Source: Parapristionchus giblindavisi
Lineage: Eukaryota; Nematoda; Chromadorea; Rhabditida; Diplogasteridae
DNA length: 64,000 bases
Direction of reading: 5' to 3'
Assembly (NCBI GenBank): GCA_943737045.1
Contig: CALSFV010000137.1
Span: 48,501-112,500 of the forward strand
Positions 46,717 to 58,255 of this stretch are shown here, piece by piece; the stretch's first letter is position 1, and every line of letters begins with the position of its first letter. Below the pieces are notes generated by a model that saw only the letters and a program-made list of their open reading frames with translations, searched no databases and had not been told where the DNA came from. The position numbers and the translations under genes are program-made.

Positions 46717-46800
46717 TTAAAGAAAACGAATTTAACTGAATAATCGATTGATTTGTATCGATTGGATTTATAGTCTATTTATGATGTTTCTACAGGTGTG

Positions 46801-48653
46801 ATGTCACTAACGAACTCTCGTTATCTTCTCGCCCTCGTGATTGCACTGGGAATGGGTGTCACTGCCGCCCTCTTCCTCACAAGTGGTCGGCGGACTGCCT
46901 CAGGCTCTTGCACCGAAGAGGTACGGTAGGCTGACCTGGAATACGGTACCTATGGGCATTCTTATTGATTCTGTAGTGTGAATGATGATTGAGTTACTGT
47001 TCTATAGCAGTATTTACAGTACTGTAGAGTACATGGGAGATGATTGTATTGCGTTCAGTGTGTCATTCTCACCATCGACTCCTCGTCTGCTTCCTCTTCC
47101 TATGATGATCTGGTTCGCATCGGAGACGCTGCCAGTGGACAGTATGACAAGATCCTTGTGGGTACGGTAACATTCTGATATTGATTTAATACGTTAGCTA
47201 TGGTAGATACGGTAGCATCCGTAACAAAGACATTGATTGAGGCGATATTCTCAATTGCTTGTTGATGTAGAACAGCTTTGGTATATCGACCCTACAGTAT
47301 CCTCACTCTACCACATCACTACAATTATCGATTGTTGTAGATGATTACAATCCGGTCGTGTCTTTCGTCAAATTCTCACCCAATTGAAAGTACATACTGG
47401 CGGCCTCTCTGTACATTACACTCAAGAAATAGGACTTCAATAAGGTATATTCTCTACTCGCTAACGAGTTCTTTGTCATTCATCAATATTTTATTTATAA
47501 AAGTCACATATTTATCGCAAACTGTTCTCTGTTGATATTGCTTACAACGAATCAAATTTTTATCGAATATTTATTGATTATCGCTGTGTTCATCTATTGA
47601 ACGGTGATTATCAGGGCCTGAAAATGTACACTGGTAACACGAATACAAAGTGCTCTACATATTCGTCAACTTATCTGTTTACTGTAGGTATAGGGATTGG
47701 TGTAGGTATAAGGATTACTGTAGGTATAAGGATTTCTGTAGATATAGGGATTAATGCAGGTATACTGTAGGCATAGATATTACTGTAGGTCTTTTAGATT
47801 ACTGTAGGTATAGGGATTAATGTTGGTATAGAGATTACTGTAGGTGTAGGGGGTTACTGTAGGTATAGAGAGTAGAAGGCTAATTTATGAAATTTAAGGG
47901 ATTCTTTAGCGTTGTTAATGTATAAGTCTGCATAGTATTTAATTTAAAATTGATTATTATATTTGTCGATAATATCTCTGAAATTCACTATTTCCAGATC
48001 GATCAGTTGGCTGCGATTCACGAGGCGACGCCCGAAGCGATTGTAGAGAAGATAAACAGCTGGAATACGGTGAAGGTTGGTACAGAATTATGAATTATGG
48101 TAACGAATTATGACCATACGTGGGTAGCATTGCCGCCAACCCAATGACAGTAACTAAGAGGCTCCTGCCGGAGAAAAAAAGTATCTGAGTGATGATAAGC
48201 ACTAAAACATCTAATTTCTCCCAGCGCGAAAGTTGGCTACGGTATATCTGAGGCCATGTGCATGAACGCCGGCAAACCGTTTGCCCGGCTAACGTGACGT
48301 CAAAAGCGTAGGCGGAGGATTTTCGACAAACGCCTCCGCCTACGGTTGTGACGTCACGTTTGTCGGTCAAACGGTTTTCCGGCGTTCATGCATACGGCCT
48401 CTGGGCGCTCGCCACACAAACGCTTGTGACTAGACCTATCATCGAGTTTTACGATTTCGGATACATGCCGAGATGGCTTAGTGGTTAGAACTTACTTTTG
48501 TTATAGCGAGGATATCTTATTAATTGGTTGTCGATGTGATTATGGATACGTTAATTTCAGATGTACGAGATCTTGAGTGCGGACGAGGAGTACGTTCAAT
48601 CGATAGTGAGAGCGACGATGGATGATGTGGTGCGAGCAGTAATGTTCATGTGA
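46801..48653 (+). CDS. Small membrane/secreted protein gene, left-arm copy (4 exons)
   Basis: Exons 46801-46920, 47059-47157, 47998-48075 and 48561-48653 give 129 codons plus TGA with all junctions in phase 0. Donors are GTACGG, GTGGGT and GTTGGT; acceptors are GCGTTCAG, ATTTCCAG and AATTTCAG. The protein begins MSLTNSRYLLALVIALGMGV, a clear hydrophobic signal or membrane anchor (about residues 8-27). A serine-rich stretch (DSSSASSSYDDL) follows, then an acidic helical region (IDQLAAIHEATPEAIVEKI; SADEEYVQSIVRATMDDV) ending in VRAVMFM. Two cysteines (residues 37 and 41) follow the anchor. For exon 2 an alternative GTACGG donor 4 bases later would break phase, so GTGGGT is preferred. I do not recognise the family. 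The coding part is GC-rich compared with its introns, as expected for a real gene. Intron 2 carries a CTGTAGGTATAGGGATTA-type repeat, intron 3 a small palindrome. Confidence 0.7.
47690..47880 (+). repeat. Degenerate 18-20-bp tandem repeat in intron 2
   Basis: About ten copies of TACTGTAGGTATAGGGAT-type units with point changes. Mirrored at 51455-51650, where the units differ slightly. Confidence 0.8.
48250..48401. mobile_element. 152-bp palindromic MITE in intron 3
   Basis: GCATGAACGCCGG and CCGGCGTTCATGC with GAGGCC/GGCCTC outer ends, arms containing TAGGCGGAGG and CCTCCGCCTA. Mirrored at about 50922-51074. Open frames across it are incidental. Confidence 0.7.
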
Positions 48654-48845
48654 GGGTTACGGTAGCCCAAGGTCATTGTAGACTTTTCAGCTTTTTATAC
48701 CGTAGGAGTCGATTGTTATTGATTGATTGTTTGTATTTCCATTTTTTACATTGGATAAACATTTGATAATTACCATTGTTGGCACGACAACCAAAAAAGT
48801 TTGGTTGATATGATTTCAATAATTTGGTTATTATAATTTAATTAC

Positions 48846-50477
48846 CTTAGGAGCAATTATTCTGGCTAGCACGCGCGGGGTTGTGTGTTTGTCATGATGC
48901 TTTACGGTGGATTACGGTAGTTTTACGATATCTCACAATAATCTTCCCGCACACTGCTTATTCCGACAACGTATACTTAAATTTCGTATATATCGAATTT
49001 TTCTGACAAGTCAAACCGGGTTACGGTAGGTTACAGTAGTTCACAATCATATTTCTTATCCTTGGTAAACATTTTGTGATGTTACCTTTATCGGTCGTAC
49101 CACGATCGGTGATTTATGTTGTGAGGTGCTACCGTAATCGGTGCTATGTTGTGTTACAGTAATCTGTAGCATGAGGTATGGAACTAATGTTTATTGATTT
49201 ATAAATAAATAAATAAATGTATCGTACACCACAAGGGTGATTCATCAATTTTAAATGTTCGAGTGTAATGTTAACTTGCCTTATTTAATCTTCACTTAAC
49301 TTAATTTTCGGTGATAAGACGTTTCAGAAATTTCACTTCGGAAAAGGACACTTCAGAAACTAATTTTCAGAAAAGGACGTTTCAGAAATTTCGCTTCAGA
49401 AAATGCCATTTCGGAAAATGTTTTCCAGAAAAGGACGTTTCATAAATTTTTTTTCAGAAATATCAACTCAGAAAAGGACGTTTCAGAAATTGGCACTTCA
49501 GAAATTCCAACTCAGAAAAGGACGTTTCAGAAATTTTTTTTCAGAAATATCAACTCAGAAAAGGACGTTTCAGAAAATTTTCCCGTTGTAATTGAATGTT
49601 ACTACATCTAAATTTAATTTAATTTATTTTCTGAAACGTCCTTTTCTGAGTTGATATTTCTGAAAAAAAATTTCTGAAACGTCCTTTTCTGAGTTGGAAT
49701 TTCTGAAGTGCCAATTTCTGAAACGTCCTTTTCTGAGTTGGAATTTCTGAAAAAAAAAATTATGAAACGTCCTTTTCTGGAAAATCATATCTGAAGTGGA
49801 AAATTCTGAAACGTCCTTTTCTGAAGAGGATTTTCTCAAATAGCACTTTCTGAAGTGAAATTTCTGAAACGTCTTATCACCTTAATTTTCGATAGCAACC
49901 CTTAATTGATCTTTGTTTACTTACCTGAACTGAACTTATTCCTTATCACTTAACTTAAGACTTAACGGCTTAAGTAAAGCCTTAACTTCTAAATTAAGCA
50001 ATGACTGCACAAAATCCGTCTGGGGTGCGCCGAGCACTTTAATGAGTACATATACACTTTTGACAGAACTCATATGAAAGGCACTTTCGCGCTAGAACTT
50101 TGATTATATTCATAGGTGAGCGCGTGAAAACGAATTCTTTTTGCACACAGCCTTGCCTTCCCTTGCGGGGCCTTGCGCATAGCTATGCCTCGCAAAAATT
50201 GGAAAATTTTCACTCAAATATGCAAAAAATGGCCATGCGCATAGCCTTGCCTTACAATTCCCCAGTTTGCGCACAGCCTTTCCCCAAGCGTGCCCACCTA
50301 TGATTATATTGCATTATTTTCATATCGTATATGTGAAGGGAGTAGGGTGCGAACTATTGAAATAAATTCGTGGCTACAAAAAATGGGAACACTGAAAGAC
50401 AAAGTGAGAGTGCATTCTTTCTTCTATTTCCATCGATTTATTTTATATTAATCTCTATCGTTGCCTCATTTTACAAA
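48846..50477. other. Unpaired loop of the 10.8-kb palindrome
   Basis: The arms stop pairing at about 48845 and 50478 (both at TTATAATTTAATTAC). The loop contains GTTACGGTAG-type motifs (48900-49180), the end of a LINE 3' tail (about 49195-49245, AAATAAATGTATCGTACACC), the 570-bp GTGATAAGACGTTTC element, and no coding sequence that I can support. Confidence 0.6.
49311..49880. mobile_element. 570-bp fold-back with 11-bp target duplication at the palindrome centre
   Basis: Ends GTGATAAGACGTTTCAG and CTGAAACGTCTTATCAC, flanked by CTTAATTTTCG on both sides (49300-49310, 49881-49891). Each arm is about eight tandem copies of a GGACGTTTCAGAAATTT-type unit of 20-30 bases. Non-coding. A 9-11-bp duplication would fit a Mutator-like mechanism. 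Confidence 0.8.
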
Positions 50478-50670
50478 CGTAATTAAATTATAATAACCAA
50501 ATTATTGAAATCATATCAACCAAACTTTTTTGGTTGTCGTGCCAACAATGGTAATTATCAAATGTTTATCCAATGTAAAAAATGGAAAGACAAACAATCA
50601 ATCAATAACAATCGACTCCTACGGTATAAAAAGCTGAAAAGTCTACAATGACCTTGGGCTACCGTAACCC

Positions 50671-52179
50671 TCACATGAACATTACTGCTCGCACCACATC
50701 ATCCATCGTCGCTCTCACTATCGATTGAACGTACTCCTCGTCCGCACTCAAGATCTCGTACATCTGAAATTAACGTATCCATAATCACATCGACAACCAA
50801 TTAATAAGATATCCTCGCTATAACAAAAGTAAGTTCTAACCACTAAGCCATCTCGGCATGTATCCGAAATCGTAAAACTCGATGATAGGTCTAGTCACAA
50901 GCGTTTGTGTGGCGAGCGCCCAGAGGCCGTATGCATGAACGCCGGAAAACCGTTTGACCGACAAACGTGACGTCACAACCGTAGGCGGAGGCGTTTGTCG
51001 AAAATCCTCCGCCTACGCTTTTGACGTCACGTTAGTCGGGCAAACGGTTTGCCGGCGTTCATGCATATGGCCTCAGATATACCGTAGCCAACTTTCGCGC
51101 TGGGAGAAATTAGATGTTTTACTGCTTATCATCACTCAGATACTTTTTTTCTCCGGCAGGAGCCTCTTAGTTACTGTCATTGGGTTGGCGGCAATGCTAC
51201 CCACGTATGGTCATAATTCGTTACCATAATTCATAATTCTGTACCAACCTTCACCGTATTCCAGCTGTTTATCTTCTCTACAATCGCTTCGGGCGTCGCC
51301 TCGTGAATCGCAGCCAACTGATCGATCTGGAAATAGTGAATTTCAGAGATATTATCGACAAATATAATAAGCAATTTTAAATTAAATACTATGCAGACTT
51401 ATACATTAACAACGCTAAAGAATCCCTTAAATTTCATAAATTAGCCTTCTACTCTCTATACCTACAGTAACCCCCTATACCTACAGTAATCTCTATACCA
51501 ACATTAATCCCTATACCAACAGTAATCTATAGACCTACAGTAATATCTATGTCTACACTAGTCCCTATACCTACATTAATCCCTATATCTACAGAAATCC
51601 CTATACCTACAGTAATCCTTATACCTACAGCAATCCCTATACCAACAATCGATAATTGTAGTGATGTGGTAGAGTGAGGATACTGTAGGGTCGATATACC
51701 AAAGCTGTTCTACATCAACAAGCAATTGAGAATATTGCCTCAATCAATGTCTTTGTTACGGATGCTACCGTATCTACCATAGCTAACGTATTAAATCAAT
51801 ATCAGAATGTTACCGTACCCACAAGGATCTTGTCATACTGTCCACTGGCAGCGTCTCCGATGCGAACCAGATCATCATAGGAAGAGGAAGCAGACGAGGA
51901 GTCGATGGTGAGAATGACACACTGAACGCAATACAATCATCTCCCATGTACTCTACAGTACTGTAAATACTGCTATAGAACAGTAACTCAATCATCATTC
52001 ACACTACAGAATCAATAAGAATGCCCATAGGTACCGTATTCCAGGTCAGCCTACCGTACCTCTTCGGTGCAAGAGCCTGAGGCAGTCCGCCGACCACTTG
52101 TGAGGAAGAGGGCGGCAGTGACACCCATTCCCAGTGCAATCACGAGGGCGAGAAGATAACGAGAGTTCGTTAGTGACAT
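50671..52179 (-). CDS. Small membrane/secreted protein gene, right-arm copy (4 exons)
   Basis: Mirror image of the left-arm gene. Exons 52179-52060, 51921-51823, 51326-51249 and 50763-50671 encode the same 129 residues; by eye I see no difference in the coding exons. Splice sites are conserved. Intron 2 is 496 bases here against 840 in the left copy, which carries an extra segment (about 47337-47690). Upstream, the TTAA MITE and about 1 kb of flank are also mirrored, so both copies have equal potential promoters. The two genes point toward each other across the loop. The near-identity implies a recent origin or ongoing conversion between arms. Function is unknown; see the left-arm copy for the protein. 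Confidence 0.7.
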
Positions 52180-52546
52180 CACACCTGTAGAAACATCATA
52201 AATAGACTATAAATCCAATCGATACAAATCAATCGATTATTCAGTTAAATTCGTTTTCTTTAAAGGCGTACCCCTAGCTAATTTGACCCTCCGCTCTGGT
52301 CACACTTTTTCTTTGTCTGCGGGATAATGTTGCCAAAGCGGAGAGTCGAATTAGCTTGGGGTGTGCCTTTAAGCCAGATCTCTCCCTCACACTAGTGTCA
52401 GAATCAAAATCACTTAATATGAATCACTAATCAATTACATAATCCGTACCGGTCACTCTAACTTGTTGTGCTGATGTCGGATTAGCGAGCGAAGCGAGAC
52501 CCCTGGATTGGTTTAAAATTAAAATCAATAAATCGAAAATATTCGC

Positions 52547-52649
52547 TGTTCACGAACTTTTGTGCCGTTCTAATGAGGAAGAAGACGACCACACGGCGCT
52601 ATTCGAGCAGGCGCTGCTGCTTGCACATGATGCTGTCGACGTGGTCTAA
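52547..52649 (+). pseudogene. Coding-like tail fragment, right arm
   Basis: Mirror of 46331-46440: the same FEQALLLAHDAVDVV peptide and TAA stop on the plus strand. Outside this the flank is identical to the left arm apart from occasional substitutions. Confidence 0.35.
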
Positions 52650-53467
52650 CGAGAGGAGGCAATCGCAGACGCCATCGCCGTGACAACGACTGCCTCACGC
52701 CACCACGACATCATCATCTAGGACTGCAATGGAAATGTGAAAATATAATCATTAAGTAGAATAGGAAGTAATACATTCGCACGATCAAATAGTACATCGA
52801 GAAAATAAAGGAAATTGAGAGAGTAAAGACGAAATACTACATCGAACTGCGCCAACACTAAGTTAACTACTACTTTAAGTTGATTATGGGCTTGGTTCAA
52901 CTACCAATACCTAGTAGAATAGCAAGAGCATCGATTTAATACAGAATCAATCGAACAACACCAAATAATAAGCTCAAAACGAAGTGAAAACTCTACTGTT
53001 ATCGCGAATTGAATTACTTGGCAAAATGCCAAGTGAAGGTCTGTGCTACACTGTCGCGGCTGGATGACACGGACAACTTAAACGCTATTTTGCTATTGGC
53101 AGATTTTGACTAAGACACTCTAACGTCCAAACAGGAAAAAAAAACGAAGAAATGTGAGTAAAAACGAAAAACATTAAAAATTTAAAATTCCCGCTAAACA
53201 TACAGTATGATTTGCGTCGTTCAAAAATTTCTCTACCCAAACATTTTCGGACCAGTGTGATTTGCCTTTTAATTGTTTTTTCTCATTAATAGAAATTTTG
53301 TTTCAGTTTCTTTAGTCATTAAAACAACTTTTCATAACGGAAACTCATGATTAAGACTTTGAGAATCGAAAAGTATTCAGTACCCGCAGAAATAAATGAT
53401 GAGCGCAAATGAGCGCCGCAGGGCGCCTCAGTGTTACTCGTGTACAAAAGGAGATCGGGCTGTACTG

Positions 53468-53764
53468 TAATATTTCTTATAATGTTTTTTGAACATTAAT
53501 GTTTTTGGAAGTGAAGGCCTACCTGCTCTTAGAGCCGAGATTTCCGCCATCGAGATTACACGCGCGCGCCCCAACTCCGCGCGACTGCTCATCATCCGCT
53601 CTCTCACTCCCACACGCTCTTTCGTGAACAGACAGGGAGAGATAAAAGAAGTTAGACTAACATCTGGCAACTACACGAAATGGAGATGTTAGAAAACTGA
53701 GCGAACAGAGTTGCATTTGAACAACAAAGAACGAGTGTGAGCCCCCCCCCCCCCCCAAACCTTC

Positions 53765-53796
<32 letters not shown>

Positions 53797-54222
53797 TCAA
53801 GGAATGATGAAGTACAATGTCAAAACTAATGTTAGATAAGATACATTTATTAGAGAAATAAGTCATAATTCAAAACAATTAACACTGAGATAACATATTA
53901 CAAAGACATCCGTTGTATCATGTTACTATGTTACTATTACTATTACTATGTTTAGTAAATCAATTGATCTCACACCTTCCCCCCATCCCCATCCACCTCT
54001 CTTTTATTTAATAATTTTATTCTTTCACATATTTGTTTTGCACTCGAACACTTTGTAGTTGTTGAAACACCCTTGCGGTGTACGATAAATAAATAAATAA
54101 AATAAGCAAAATCATTCGAGGCGTTGATGTAAAGAGGTACCGCTCTAAAAACACCGAGCGGGTTCGAACCCCGGTTCGATCCAAATCTTTTGCTGATTTT
54201 TACAGACACAGAAAACGTGTTC
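53468..54222 (+). repeat. Repeat module E, first copy
   Basis: About 750 bases nearly identical to 56100-56851, differing mainly in the length of a poly-C run (53743-53756) and of the CT microsatellite. It begins ATATTTCTTATAATG directly beside the 10.8-kb element. Near its end are a LINE-like tail (ACCCTTGCGGTGTACGATAA followed by ATAAATAAATAAA) and a tRNA-like B box (GAGCGGGTTCGAACCCC at 54162) followed by AAATCTTTTGC. Non-coding. Confidence 0.8.
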
Positions 54223-55412
54223 CATAAAATAAATGTAGAAGAATCAATCAATAAATAGCACCCAATCAAGTGAACGGAAGGTTTTCTCGCAGTATAACTT
54301 CAAAGATGCTTTTTTTTATTTTAATTTACCTTCGTATACAATGTTTCCGGGCATTTTGTGATAGAAATATCAATATCCGAATGGTAAATACAACAAAAAA
54401 GAACGATGAAAATATCAGTTTCCTTCGGAAAACGCGATCAAGTGAAATATATCGATGGTTATTGGGCGCTGAAAGATAGAACTGTCTGATTCTTGACACA
54501 AAAGTGGTCAAATTGTAATGCAAAAGTTAGAACTTTTAGAGTTTGCACACGTGGTTCCGCGCGATAGTGAAACGATAATTAACCTAATAATCGATGGATT
54601 AAAAAAGCCCATACATGTGCTTTATTCGTGCTCTATAGAGCAACTATAGCCAGGCTGCGCAACAATTGCTGACACATACCATTCTCCTTCGATCATTACG
54701 GACCGTTCACAATATCCACTATCAGTGACGTTATTATATCAGGGAAAAAGGATTCTGATGCCGATTCTGATGTGTGTTTGCTGGACTGTCGTAACTGACA
54801 GCACAAGAGGCTCATCCGAATAAACCCAACTTACAGGAAGAAAACGAATTAGACAAGATATTGTGAACGTTAAATGAAATATTTCACATTTGATCGATAA
54901 AGTCCGAAATTAAAAAAAAACAATCAATAAATAATTATATTCGAGAAATAGTCGATTAATACTTACTCATTATGGGAAGGAAGGTAGGGGAAGAAATGCC
55001 AGATATGGAGAAATAAACGGGAGTACGTTAGTCACAGACTAATAGATGTAGAAGATCTTCTGAATTAACCCTACAATACATTATTGACCACGACTTGTTT
55101 AACTAGTTATAATACATTTTATGATTGTACACAATTTTCGATTGAAATGAATGTTAGTAAAGAAAGGAGGAGTATAAAAGATAATAAAGATAAGAAATAG
55201 GTAAAAGAATGATGTGACCATTGATTGATAAGTCAAAACGACAAACAGAGATTATATTGGATAAGAATTCAAAATGATTCATGCTGTTATCAAAGAGGTG
55301 AGGAAGGTTGTAAATGAAAGATTTGAGTATTGATAAATGTGAAACAACTTCACCTTTATCATATTGATTTTCTCGGTTGTTAAATCAAATATGGTTCTCC
55401 ACAAAAACAATA
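54223..55412. other. Mosaic of old repeats, no gene
   Basis: 54240-54600 is a diverged partial copy of R3 (TATCAATATCCGAATGG, AATTGTAATGCAAAAG). 54600-55412 contains no open frame, repeat or RNA gene that I can support. Confidence 0.45.
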
Positions 55413-56391
55413 TATGAGAGGAATCGCCAGAGGTTCGACCACCCCCCGGACATAGAAAATTCGACCCCCTGAAAAATTCAGAATAAGTACTTTGAACGAT
55501 GCTCTATCGAACTGCGTTGGCCGAATTTGCATATCTGCTCTCATTTTCGAATAGCGGTAGGTCAAAGTTGACAGGTACGGTTTTTTTGGCTCGAGTGTGC
55601 GTCAGAAAAATGATCACAACTCCGTTCAAAATAATGATAGACAATTTTTCAAAAAAAAGCACCGAAAGAGGAGATCTTGGGCACCATTTCCCAGTTGATG
55701 ACGTCATTTTTCGACCATGCGCCGGTGCGGGGCGGTCGGTTTTATGAAAAAGTGACGTAACTTTCCTAATCGGAAAAAGTGCACTTTACTTCTATGCGCG
55801 TTTTGTTGCACCCATATGTGTCTAAAAATGACCCAAGTTTCAGAGGATTTCCGAAATGGAAAAAAAAAGCGTTGATTTTAGTGACGCGACCTCGGCTTAT
55901 TCCTTTATCAAGAAACAGCAAAGGAGCTAAAATGACTCAAAAACATCCGAAAAAACATTACGAGCTCAAAATACCCATATATGACAGTTATTTGAAACAC
56001 AAAATCACCAAGTTCCGAAAAATTTGAAAAAAAAACCATATTTTGCTTTTCCACGTGGAAAAAACGTTTCAGTAATGTTAATTAATCGTTATAATATTTC
56101 TTATAATGTTTTTTGAACATTAATGTTTTTGGAAGTGAAGGCCTACCTGCTCTTAGAGCCGAGATTTCCGCCATCGAGATTACACGCGCGCGCCCCAACT
56201 CCGCGCGACTGCTCATCATCCGCTCTCTCACTCCCACACGCTCTTTCGTGAACAGACAGGGAGAGATAAAAGAAGTTAGACTAACATCTGGCAACTACAC
56301 GAAATGGAGATGTTAGAAAACTGAGCGAACAGAGTTGCATTTGAACAACAAAGAACGAGTGTGAGCCCCCCCCCCCCCCCCCCAAACCTTC

Positions 56392-56423
<32 letters not shown>

Positions 56424-58084
56424 TCAAGGAATGATGAAGTACAATGTCAAAACTAATGTTAGATAAGATACATTTATTAGAGAAATAAGTCATAATTCAA
56501 AACAATTAACACTGAGATAACATATTACAAAGACATCCGTTGTATCATGTTACTATGTTACTATTACTATTACTATGTTTAGTAAATCAATTGATCTCAC
56601 ACCTTCCCCCCATCCCCATCCACCTCTCTTTTATTTAATAATTTTATTCTTTCACATATTTGTTTTGCACTCGAACACTTTGTAGTTGTTGAAACACCCT
56701 TGCGGTGTACGATAAATAAATAAATAAAATAAGCAAAATCATTCGAGGCGTTGATGTAAAGAGGTACCGCTCTAAAAACACCGAGCGGGTTCGAACCCCG
56801 GTTCGATCCAAATCTTTTGCTGATTTTTACAGACACAGAAAACGTGTTCCAAGGAGTTTTTCGTGCTAAGAATGATGAAACAAGTTGTTCTGAGTCATTC
56901 TGAGCTGGAAAACGTTCATTTTATGGCAATACGTCTCTTCTCAATGGGTAATTGAGGCGGATGGACGCGCAGCGACCTTCCGCGCTAGCGAAATGCTCTT
57001 CCCGCGCTAAAAGTATAAAACACTCGCAAGTGTCTGGCCTTTTCAATTCTATTTCGACTATTTTGTTCGCTGTTCCCAGTTACGCGCAATAATTTAAGTG
57101 TTTTTGCGTCGATCTAGACCTAAACGATTGTAAACGAAATGCGAAAAGTGATTGGGGGAAGGGATTAAAGATTTATCACTGCGACCGTGAAATAGCATAT
57201 ACACGTACATACTTTTTCACGGATACGGATAAAAACCGCCCGGATACGGATGAGAAAGAATTCGTACCCGTTGCCCTCCGTGAGTCGCGCGGAGTTGGGG
57301 CGCGCGCGTGTAATCTCGATGTCGGAAATCGCGGCTCTAAGAGCAGGTAGGCCTTCACTTCCAAAAACATAAATGTTCAAAAACATTATAAGAAATATTA
57401 TAAAGATTAATTAACATTACTGAAACGTTTTTTCCACGTGGAAAAGCAAAATATGTTTTTTTTCAAATTTTTCGGAATTTGGTGATTTTGTGTTTCAAAT
57501 AACTGTCATATATGGGTATTTTGAGCTCGTAATGTTTTTCGGATGTTTTTGAGTCATTTTAGCTCCTTTGCTGTTTCTTGATAAAGGAATAAGCCGAGGT
57601 CGCGTCACTAAAATCAACGCTTTTTTTTCCATTTCGGAAATCCTCTGAAACTTGGGTCATTTTTAGACACATATGGGTGCAATAAAACGCGCATAGAAGT
57701 AAAGTGCACTTTTTCCGATTAGGAAAGTTACGTCACTTTTTCATAAAACCGACCGCCCCGCACCGGCGCATGGTCGAAAAATGACGTCATCAACTGGGAA
57801 ATGGTGCCCAAGATCTCCTCTTTCGATGCTTTTTTTGAAAAATTGTCTATCATTATTTTGAACGGAGTTATGATCATTTTTCTGACGCACACTCGAGCCA
57901 AAAAAAACCGTACCTGCCAACTTTGACCTACCGCTATTCGAAAATGAGAGCAGATATGCAAATTCGGCCAACGCAGTTCGATAGAGCATCGTTCAAAGTA
58001 CTTATTCTGAATTTTTCAGGGGGTCGAATTTTCTATGTCCGTGGACCCTCCGAAACGGTCGATTTTCTCGCGATTCCTCTCATA
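55413..58084. mobile_element. 2.67-kb TA-flanked palindromic element with TATGAGAGG ends
   Basis: Ends TATGAGAGGAATCGC and GCGATTCCTCTCATA are bounded by TA (55411-55412, 58085-58086). Arms of about 690 bases (55413-56100 with 57400-58084) pair closely; pairing continues through the first 120 bases of module E (56100-56220 with 57285-57400). The loop contains module E (56100-56851), a short stretch with a TATA-like AAAAGTATAAAAC at about 57008, and the module shared with 20345-20610 (57036-57285). No transposase. Confidence 0.7.
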
Positions 58085-58086
58085 TA

Positions 58087-58255
58087 ATTGACCCTATTGA
58101 CGAAGTACAACAAGACAACAAACGTCGCATGTAAATGCATCTTACGATCGGACATCTTTGGAGAACCCTATTGGCGACCCAGTTAACCCTAATGTAAAGG
58201 ATGCATGGCCGCGGCCCGAAGAACCATAGCGACGGAGTAGAGGACAGCCAATTAT
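58087..58255. other. Spacer, nothing recognised
   Basis: Short GC-moderate sequence between the palindromic element and the tRNA-like sequence; no feature seen. Confidence 0.3.

Larger units (their letters stand above)
42700..53462. mobile_element. 10.8-kb palindromic TA element carrying an inverted pair of genes
   Basis: Starts CAGCCCGATCTCCTTTTGTA at 42700 and ends with its exact reverse complement at 53462, bounded by TA on both sides (42698-42699, 53463-53464), as in Tc1/mariner insertions. The left arm runs to about 48845 and the right arm from about 50478, with an unpaired loop of about 1.6 kb. The arms are nearly identical in inverted orientation except for a 2.8-kb Mutator-like insertion (43370-46180) and about 344 bases of intron 2 that are in the left arm only. 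Each arm contains a complete 4-exon gene (46801-48653 plus, 50671-52179 minus). The outer ends are shared with the 848-bp element at 40500. No transposase was found. Confidence 0.85.

Noticed and set aside
48095..48370. 91-residue frame at 48095-48370 and its mirror at 50954-51229
   Set aside because: Lies across intron 3 and the 152-bp palindromic MITE; no splice or motif support.
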